The position numbers and the translations under genes are program-made. Positions 58,701 through 64,000 of a stretch of 64,000 nt of DNA are shown here, piece after piece. This DNA comes from Nocardia sp. CY41 (GTDB taxonomy: Bacteria > Actinomycetota > Actinomycetes > Mycobacteriales > Mycobacteriaceae): positions 124,001 through 188,000 of the forward strand of contig NZ_VUOS01000024.1 of assembly GCF_009829325.1 (NCBI RefSeq), read 5' to 3'. The first letter of the stretch is position 1. Each line of letters opens with the position of its first letter. Under the pieces are notes generated by a model. It was not told the origin of the DNA. It saw only the letters and a list, made by a program, of their open reading frames with translations, and ran no database searches.

Positions 58701-61182
58701 CGGTGTCGGACGGGCGTTGCTGGGCGAGGAAGATCCGGAAGACCGCGGCTTCGAGATCGGGGGAGCGCTCCAGATCGGTGACCCCGTAGTGCTCGAGCGC
58801 CTTGGCGAGTTTGGCCCGGTAGGACTCCGGCAGCCCGGCCCGCTCGACGTCGAGGCTCTGCAGATAGGTGTGGAAGTATTCGCGGGCGCTGTGCACATGG
58901 CCTTGGCCGCCGTCCTCGTCCCACGACCAGTTGTGGGTGAGTTCGGCGAGGTCGGCGAACACCTGCACGAGCTCGAGTTCCTCGGCCAGCGGCCTGCGGT
59001 TGTCCGCGATGGCGGCCCGGCGCGCGGTGAGGTAGTCGTCGAGCACCCGGCGGTCGTCGTGCGGGTCGACGTCGAAGCCGAGCAGCAGACTGCGCAGGTC
59101 CTGCTGACCGCGGGCGGTGCGCTCGTGCGGCTGGGTGTGCGCGGGCTCGCCGGGCAGGTCCAGCTCCACGGCCTCGGTCACCGCGGTGTCCTCGGCCTCG
59201 TCGTCCTCGGCGAGCGGTTCCAGCCGCAGCAGCGGCGCACCGGTCTCCACCTGGGTGCCGACGGAGACACTGCACTCCTTCAGCCGGGCGCGGAACGGCG
59301 CGCGCAGCACCGTCTCCATCTTCATGCTCTCCAGCACGAGCACCGGTGCGCCCGCCTCGACCTCGGCGCCGACTTCCAGCGGTGTCGCGACGACCAGCGC
59401 GGGAGCGGGGGAGCGGACCACACCGCCTTCGTCGCGGCTGATCCGATGGGTCACACCGTCGACGTCGATCAGGTGGATCGGCCCGTGGGTGCCGGTGGTC
59501 AAGCGGTAGCGAGTGCCGTTGACCACGATGTGGCCGGTGTGCCGATCGAAGCGCTCGAGATCGACGTCGGCGGTGCGGAGGTCGCCGCCCGCCTCGATCC
59601 CGATCCGGAACCGATGGGCGCCGATGCGCGCGACGCGCACGCGGTAGCTCGCGCCGCGCAGCTTCAGGTCGAGCGGCCTGCCGCTCTCGTGCTGCACCTG
59701 AGGACGTCCGCCGGACGCCGTGGACAGCAACCGGTGCCGCTGGACGCGCTCCTCCTCCTCGTAGGCATCGATGGCGGCGGCGGCCAGCGCGACGGCCGAG
59801 TGGCGGTGCGAGACCAGTCTGCCCTCACCGCGGACGCGGTCGATCCAGCCGGTGTCGGCGCTGGCGTCGATCACCTCGGGCTGGTTGAGCAGGTCGAGCA
59901 CGAAACTCTTGTTCGTCGCGCCGCCCTCGATGACCACCCTGGTCTGCGCCACCGCCCGGCGCAGCCTGCCCAGCGCTTCGTCACGGTTACGGCCGTAGGC
60001 GATGATCTTGGCGATCATCGAGTCGAAGTCGGCGGGAATCGTGTCGCCTTCGCTGACGCCCGTGTCGACGCGGATGCCCGGCCCGGCCGGCAGGTCGAGG
60101 CGCGCGATGCGGCCCGGAGCGGGCGCGAAGTCGCGGTCGGGATCCTCGGCGTTGAGCCGGGCCTCGATGGCGTGCCCGCGCTCGGCCGGAGGTTCGCCCT
60201 CGAGCTTCCCGCCCGAGGCCACCAGCAACTGGGCGCGGACGAGGTCGAATCCGGTCGTGGACTCGGTGATCGGGTGCTCCACCTGCAAGCGGGTGTTGAC
60301 CTCGAGAAACGCGAACAGATCGTCACCGGGGTGGTAGAGGAACTCGACGGTCGCCGCCCCGCGATAGCCCACCGCGATCGCCAGCCGCTCGGCCGACGCT
60401 TTGAGCTCGGCGGCCTGCTCCGGGCGCAGCACCGGCGACGCGGACTCCTCGATGATCTTCTGGTTGCGCCGCTGCACCGAGCAGTCCCGGACGCCCAGCG
60501 CCCACGCGGTCCCCTGGCCGTCGGCGATGACCTGGACCTCCACGTGCCTGGCGCCGGTGACCAGCCGTTCCAGGAAGACCACGCCACTGCCGAACGCCCG
60601 CGCGGCCTCCTGCCGGGTGCGCTCGTAGGCGTCGACGAGTTCGGCCTCGTTCGTGATCACCCGGATGCCGCGCCCGCCGCCGCCCGCGGTGGCCTTCAGC
60701 ATCAGCGGATAGCCGATCTCGGCGGCCGACGCCAGCGCGGCGTCCACGGTCTCGACCGGGCCGCGGCTCCAGGGCGCGACCGGCACCCCGACCTCCTCGG
60801 CGATCAGCTTCGCGCCGATCTTGTCGCCGAGCTTGCGCATGGCCTCCGGGCTGGGACCGATGAAGGTGACGCCGATCTGTTCGCACAGCTCCGCGAACGC
60901 CGGGTCCTCCGCGACGAAGCCCCAGCCGACCCAGGCGGCATCCGCCCCGGTGGAGACCAGCGCGCGTTCGAGCGCCTTGAGGTCCAGGTACGGGCGCTCG
61001 GACGCCGGACCCAGGTCATAGGCGATATCGGCTTCCCGCACGAACGTCGCGCTGCGGTCCACATCGGTGTGCAGCGCGACGGTTTCGATCGGCAGCGCGG
61101 TCTCCGCAGCCAGATCTCGGACGGCGTGGATGAGGCGCATGGCGGCCTCTCCTCGGTTCACGATGGCTATGCGGCTGAACAC
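55717..61182 (-). CDS. Single-chain biotin-dependent acyl-CoA carboxylase (BC-BCCP-central-CT)
   Basis: 1821 residues. Biotin carboxylase at ~1-460 (ATP-grasp loop KATAGGGGRGIRV, then EFLYHP and EVNTRLQVEHPITE). Biotinyl-lysine Lys621 is in ESMKMET. A central region of ~600 residues follows, then carboxyltransferase from ~1270 (GRLGDFTEYDL, WYALSSGARI, GINVGAQPYWNAEATMLMHTKG, SRYHGGAFVVF). The order and central region recall eukaryotic acetyl-CoA carboxylase, and differ from the usual split AccA/AccD subunits of actinobacteria. The acyl-CoA substrate is not clear; it could supply extender units for lipid or polyketide synthesis. Confidence 0.9.
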   Translation of the reverse strand: MFSRIAIVNRGEAAMRLIHAVRDLAAETALPIETVALHTDVDRSATFVREADIAYDLGPASERPYLDLKALERALVSTGADAAWVGWGFVAEDPAFAELCEQIGVTFIGPSPEAMRKLGDKIGAKLIAEEVGVPVAPWSRGPVETVDAALASAAEIGYPLMLKATAGGGGRGIRVITNEAELVDAYERTRQEAARAFGSGVVFLERLVTGARHVEVQVIADGQGTAWALGVRDCSVQRRNQKIIEESASPVLRPEQAAELKASAERLAIAVGYRGAATVEFLYHPGDDLFAFLEVNTRLQVEHPITESTTGFDLVRAQLLVASGGKLEGEPPAERGHAIEARLNAEDPDRDFAPAPGRIARLDLPAGPGIRVDTGVSEGDTIPADFDSMIAKIIAYGRNRDEALGRLRRAVAQTRVVIEGGATNKSFVLDLLNQPEVIDASADTGWIDRVRGEGRLVSHRHSAVALAAAAIDAYEEEERVQRHRLLSTASGGRPQVQHESGRPLDLKLRGASYRVRVARIGAHRFRIGIEAGGDLRTADVDLERFDRHTGHIVVNGTRYRLTTGTHGPIHLIDVDGVTHRISRDEGGVVRSPAPALVVATPLEVGAEVEAGAPVLVLESMKMETVLRAPFRARLKECSVSVGTQVETGAPLLRLEPLAEDDEAEDTAVTEAVELDLPGEPAHTQPHERTARGQQDLRSLLLGFDVDPHDDRRVLDDYLTARRAAIADNRRPLAEELELVQVFADLAELTHNWSWDEDGGQGHVHSAREYFHTYLQSLDVERAGLPESYRAKLAKALEHYGVTDLERSPDLEAAVFRIFLAQQRPSDTVEVITTLLREWLKEPVPDRALREPVGLVLERLVATTQVRFPVIADLTRGLVFAWYGQPLLRRNRARVYTNVRRHLRHLDANPGAADRAERISDMVRSTEPLVRLLGQRLERGYPDHTVMLEVLTRRYYGNKGLTDVRTHEVGGCTFVIAERGGSSLVSAAVRFDALDTALRGLTELAAGAVSIDADIYLSWENQPADFDAMAAELHEIIATHPWPNQVHRITATVAGSGGAVMHHHFTFRPSATGMVEERLIRGLHPYIAQRMQMERLRKFDLTRLPSSDDEEVYLFRCVAKENPADDRLIAFAQVRDLAALREHDGRLLALPTAESTIATCVDSIRRAQSQRPSAKRFNTNRIVMYIWPPIDVTRAELEMLGGHVLPTAAGAGLEEILLIARQRDPQTGALTKIAVRISFGATGAPEVSVGEPSDEPVEPLDEYRQKVLRASSRNTVYPYELTGRLGDFTEYDLADDHTLVPVDRPKGRNTAAIVAGVVTTPTERHPDGVTRVVLLGDPTKSLGALSEPECRRVIAALDLADRMQVPLEWYALSSGARISMKSGTENMDWVAAALKRIVEFTQDGGEINIVVAGINVGAQPYWNAEATMLMHTKGILVMTPDSAMVLTGKQALDFSGGVSAEDNFGIGGYDRVMGPNGQAQYWAPNLTAAQDVLMSHYDHTYIAPGEQAPRRARTSDPIDRDVSDFPHIAADSDFTTVGEIFSAAKNRDRKKPFDIRTVMRALSDQDHPVLERWAGMADAETAVVQDAHLGGIPVCLLGIESRGVPRRGFPSTDGPDTYTAGTLFPRSSKKAARAINAASGNRPLVVLANLSGFDGSPESMRKLQLEYGAEIGRAVVNFRGPIVFCVISRYHGGAFVVFSKALNPNMTVLAVEGSFASVLGGAPAAAVVFAGEVDTRTAADPRVRDLEARAANASGTARASLTAELDELRSSVRTEKLADVAAEFDRVHDIRRAVEVGSVDAVIRASELRPRIIEAIEAHLAG

Positions 61183-61529
61183 TCGCCGGTTCCTTCCTCT
61201 CTAAGCAGTGGCCCGATTCGGGCGAGGCTCGCGAGCCCCGGTCTCGCGTAGTGTGCACCTTTATCCCAGATATCTACATAGCGTGCGGGTGTTACCCGCA
61301 CGTAGAGTTCGATAAGCCTCGCTCGAGGCGCCTGTGGGCGGCCGCATTTCCGGATGATCACAGCCATCGGCATTCCGCGCCCGGCCCCGCGACCCCTGCG
61401 TATCGTTCCTCTCGCAGTGTGCACGTTCTCTCCTGAGCAACCACGCAGTTTCTGCTCGCGACCGCTCGGACAGCCCGTCCGGGACGGTGACCGATTCAGA
61501 CCGCACGGAACCAGGACAAGGAGATCGTC
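61183..61529. promoter_or_regulatory. Divergent regulatory region with palindromes
   Basis: 347 bases between the carboxylase and the small secreted protein. It holds GGCTCGCGAGCC (61226-61237) and a perfect stem CGTGCGGGT-GTT-ACCCGCACG (61282-61302). The octamer GTGTGCAC occurs twice, at 61251 and 61417. No gene is seen. The palindromes are likely operators or leader structures. Confidence 0.5.
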
Positions 61530-61835
61530 ATGAATGCCACACGCCTCGTTCGTCTGGGCCTTCCCCCCTTCCTCGCCGCCGCGGCGGCGTTGTTGTTCTG
61601 TCCGCCGACCGTCTCCGCGCAGGAGATGTGGAGCTACAACTGTTCGTCCCATTCGCCGGTATGGGAGGGCAGGGTAACTGCCATGGACTGCACGGCAGCC
61701 AATGGCGCGCCGATGAGCGGAGAGATCACGCAGCCGTTCGTGGTGAACGGAGGCGAGGTGGTGAGTTGCACGTCCGGATGGGCGCACCTGCCCGACTTGA
61801 TGGCCAAGGAATGCGGACCGGTGCCGACGCAGTAG
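61530..61835 (+). CDS. Small secreted protein with four cysteines
   Basis: 101 residues, signal peptide MNATRLVRLGLPPFLAAAAA through VSAQE. The ~70-residue mature part has four Cys (NCSS, DCTA, SCTS, ECGP), probably two disulfides. ATG 61530 follows AGGAGATCGTC. No family recognised; typical of small exported actinobacterial proteins. A hairpin follows the stop. Confidence 0.72.
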   Translation: MNATRLVRLGLPPFLAAAAALLFCPPTVSAQEMWSYNCSSHSPVWEGRVTAMDCTAANGAPMSGEITQPFVVNGGEVVSCTSGWAHLPDLMAKECGPVPTQ

Positions 61836-62241
61836 CGGATCGAGCGGGTCGGAAAATGGGCCTTGTCGATATCGGCAAGGCCCATTCTCGTCCGGCCGTC
61901 GGGATCACCGGGGTCTCGGCGGGCCGAGTGGGGCGTCCCGGGCGCCCCGGTCGCGGCGCTGCCGATCACCACGGTCGTCCCGGACGCCGTGGTCGACGGA
62001 CCGGTCGCCGAGCTCGCCGACCCGATCAAGGCTCTCCACCGGGCACGCTTCCCGCAGCTGCGGTAACCCGCTCAGCCGGCCACGTCGCTGTTCATTCGCA
62101 TCCACTGTCGGCTACGGCAGCGGCAGCCGGGCGGGCGAGCCGGCCGACGGCGCCGAGGTGGCGACGCCACTGTGCTGCGTCTGCGCTGTCGTCGGCAGTG
62201 ATCGGCGGCGCGTTCATCGCACGTCGCTCTACGCTGAGTAC
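61836..62241. other. Intergenic region with possible gene fragment
   Basis: 406 bases. After the hairpin at 61855-61886, a plus-strand frame reads APVAALPITTVVPDAVVDGP... PIKALHRARFPQLR with a stop near 62066. It looks like the C-terminal tail of a lost exported protein but has no start or ribosome-binding site. Nothing else is seen until the next promoter. Confidence 0.35.
61855..61886. terminator. Hairpin after small secreted protein gene
   Basis: Perfect 11-base arms AATGGGCCTTG (61855-61865) and CAAGGCCCATT (61876-61886), with CGATATCG in the loop. It lies 20 bases after the stop. Confidence 0.7.
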
Positions 62242-63267
62242 ATGGTCACTATCGTCGGCGGAGGAATCGCCGGGACCGTCCTCGCCGGAGCGCTTGGGCG
62301 AGAGGGCATTCCGGTTCGGGTGTACGAAAGCCGGCCATCGGTCGGCGCCGGTGCGTTCCTCGTACTGGACGATCGCGCGCACGCCGCGCTGACCGGTCTC
62401 GGCGTGCGCGCCGACCGGCTGGAGGAGGTCGCTCATCCGGTGGACGCCCTGCGGGTCGAATACCAGCCGGGCGAAGCGCGTTTCGGGCCGAGCCGTGGTC
62501 ATCGGCTGTACCTGCGTGCCGAATTCATGTCGGTGCTGACCGAATTCGCCACTACCACAGCGGCGGAATTCCACTACGACACCGCGGTGACCGAAATCGA
62601 CCAGGGCGTGCTGTTCAGCGGCGCTACGCGGCTGTCCACCGACGACATCGTCATCGCGGCCGACGGCATCGATTCCCTCGTCCGCCGCCGGATCGAACCG
62701 GGACGAACTCCCGAGTACGCCGGGCAGATCGTGTTCTACGGCCGCACCGAGCGTGCCCAAGCGTTGCGCACCAAGAGTACCGTGCTGCATTTCGACGGCC
62801 GGATCGGAGCGGACGGTCGTCCGGTGGGCGCATTCGGCCACTACTGGGACGAAGGACTTTCCGTCTGGTTCGCCAGAGTCACCCGCCCGCCTCTTCCCGC
62901 CCAGGACCTCGGATTCCATCCGGTAGCGGAGTGGGCCGAACTCATCCGAACGGTCGCGCCGGGCATCTCCGATGTGGTGGATGGTTTGCTCGCGGAGACC
63001 GCGACCGTACACGTCTCGAATGCGCGCAACGTCCCCTTCGCCACCGCGGCTTCCCCGCAACTCCCGGTGATACTGTGCGGCGACGCCGATCACGCCATCA
63101 CACCCGCCGAAGGAGTCGGCGCGCGGGACGCGATCGAGGACGCGGCCGCCCTCTTCCACGCACTGTCCACCGGTTCCTCGCCCGCGGATGCGATGGCGGC
63201 CCGGCGGCGACAGATCGCCGCCGACCGGGAACGGGTAGTTCCGCCCTACCGTCGCGCCGGGAACTAG
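62242..63267 (+). CDS. FAD-dependent monooxygenase (class A flavoprotein)
   Basis: 341 residues. FAD motif VTIVGGGIAGTVLAGALGREG at the very N-terminus, the middle DDIVIAADGIDSLVRRR (DG motif), and the flavin-binding GDADHAITPAEGVGARDAIEDA near the end. It belongs to the p-hydroxybenzoate hydroxylase-like family. ATG 62242 lies seven bases after TACGCT (62230-62235), a -10-like box, so the message may be leaderless. Substrate unknown. Confidence 0.87.
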   Translation: MVTIVGGGIAGTVLAGALGREGIPVRVYESRPSVGAGAFLVLDDRAHAALTGLGVRADRLEEVAHPVDALRVEYQPGEARFGPSRGHRLYLRAEFMSVLTEFATTTAAEFHYDTAVTEIDQGVLFSGATRLSTDDIVIAADGIDSLVRRRIEPGRTPEYAGQIVFYGRTERAQALRTKSTVLHFDGRIGADGRPVGAFGHYWDEGLSVWFARVTRPPLPAQDLGFHPVAEWAELIRTVAPGISDVVDGLLAETATVHVSNARNVPFATAASPQLPVILCGDADHAITPAEGVGARDAIEDAAALFHALSTGSSPADAMAARRRQIAADRERVVPPYRRAGN

Positions 63268-63551
63268 ACGTCCTGTCGCGCCCAGACGTGTTCTGACCTG
63301 CCTCGTGAACCTCCGCGCCGAAGAACGGCATGGGAGCGAGCATCTCGCGGCTGAATATCACGAGGCACTCGACCCTCGAGCGGTGCGGCAGACAGGCACC
63401 GGGGTGGCTGAGCGGTGCGTTGGCAGCGGAGCGGCTCGGCGATGGATTATCGTCAGGACCCTTGGGGAGATGCCGGGTGTTCCGTGAGGGACAGTCCGCA
63501 GCCTGCCTCGGCGTTCAGTGCTGACCTGAAGTGCGATATCAGGGAGGATTC

Positions 63552-64000
63552 GTGGACATTACCGAGCTGATTCTCGATGACCACCATGAACAACGGCGGC
63601 TGTTCGCGATCCTGGAGCAGATCGATCCCGCGGAGACCGATGTGCTTTCCGCGATCTGGCACCGGCTGGCGTCCTTCCTCGAGCTGCACGCGCAGGCGGA
63701 GGAGGAGATCTTCTACCCCGCGCTGCTAAAGGCGGGTATCGCGGCCCGGCGCGCGGGCGGGGTGGAGAACGAGACACTCGATGCCATCCACGACCACAAC
63801 GAGATCAGGGACGCGATCGCCGAGGTGGCGCGTCATCAGGTCGGCGCCGATGCCTGGTACGCGGCCGTCGCGGCGGCGAACGCGGCCAACAGCGATCACA
63901 TGGCCGAGGAAGAACGCGAGGGCCTCACCGACTTCCGCCGTCTGACCGGGCTGGCGCGCCGCCATCAGCTGGCCGTCGCCTTCGCCGCTTACGAGGCGCG
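63552..64000 (+). CDS. Hemerythrin HHE domain protein (5' part, cut by window edge)
   Basis: At least 149 residues. GTG 63552 follows AGGGAGGA. The pattern of metal ligands fits an HHE di-iron protein: DDHHEQRRLF, LELHAQAEEEIFYP, IHDHNEIRDAI, NSDHMAEEEREGL. Such proteins bind O2, NO or iron. The C-terminus lies beyond the window. It may belong with the stress genes (Usp, Hrp1), though they are 16 kb away. Confidence 0.85.
   Translation, partial: MDITELILDDHHEQRRLFAILEQIDPAETDVLSAIWHRLASFLELHAQAEEEIFYPALLKAGIAARRAGGVENETLDAIHDHNEIRDAIAEVARHQVGADAWYAAVAAANAANSDHMAEEEREGLTDFRRLTGLARRHQLAVAFAAYEA

Noticed and set aside
55648..61251. Open frame of 1867 codons on the plus strand, antisense to the carboxylase
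   Set aside because: It mirrors the carboxylase gene almost end to end and is full of Arg, His, Gly and Val with no domain. High-GC genes commonly leave such open antisense frames.
61863..62066. 67-codon frame ending PIKALHRARFPQLR as a gene
   Set aside because: Its start falls inside the terminator hairpin and there is no ribosome-binding site; at most it is a gene fragment.

Overview
This window is chromosomal DNA from a high-GC actinomycete. The best guess is Nocardia or a close relative in the mycolic-acid-bearing Mycobacteriales. The reasons are a strong G/C third-position bias, GTG and TTG starts, a Mycobacterium-type phthiodiolone ketoreductase homologue, an MmpL transporter, an Hrp1-type CBS protein, and two P450s of the CYP157 type known from Streptomyces. 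No rRNA, tRNA, CRISPR array, insertion sequence or phage gene was seen.

Layout. 1-3 kb: a four-gene osmoprotectant (ProXVW/OpuC type) ABC importer running off the left edge. 3.4-16.8 kb: a mosaic of short metabolic and regulatory units. These are a TetR/SDR divergent pair with a three-half-site operator, a dienelactone hydrolase, an AraC regulator, secreted hydrolases, an isochorismatase-fold hydrolase, a DyP peroxidase/copper chaperone pair, and a TetR/secreted-lipase pair with twin operators. Remnants of a caspase-like gene and a MarR gene are also present. 17-20.6 kb: an OmpR-type two-component system and a DUF4173-like membrane protein. 20.6-21.2 kb: a small toxin-antitoxin-like module. 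21.2-25.7 kb: a TetR/hydrolase fusion, a LOG/SLOG-like protein, a DUF72 protein and a CytX-type permease with a TPP riboswitch. 26.9-46.2 kb: a specialised-metabolite locus (below). 46.4-55.6 kb: a universal-stress protein overlapping an Hrp1-like CBS protein, a second CYP157-like P450, an APH-fold kinase, a NarL-type two-component system, a long-form GAPDH and a second dienelactone hydrolase. 55.7-61.2 kb: one giant single-chain acyl-CoA carboxylase. 61.5-64 kb: a small secreted protein, a FAD monooxygenase, and a hemerythrin-like protein cut by the right edge.

The most interesting region is 26.9-46.2 kb. A single-module reducing type I PKS (KS-AT-DH-ER-KR-ACP, no thioesterase) is translationally coupled to an AvrD-family protein. 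AvrD is the syringolide synthase of Pseudomonas syringae, which joins a beta-ketoacyl chain to a sugar. Next to it lie a P-loop kinase/ATPase, a SAM methyltransferase, an F420-type ketoreductase very like mycobacterial phthiodiolone ketoreductase, an MmpL exporter, a styrene-monooxygenase-like flavoprotein and a CYP157-like P450. Three regulators serve it: a StrR-type activator, a TetR and a STAND-LuxR protein. A perfect 29-bp palindrome matching the StrR operator consensus lies inside the StrR-type gene itself. My inference is that the locus makes and exports an acyl-sugar or butenolide-like lipid signal that has not been described to my knowledge. The gene content is seen in the sequence; the product is a guess.
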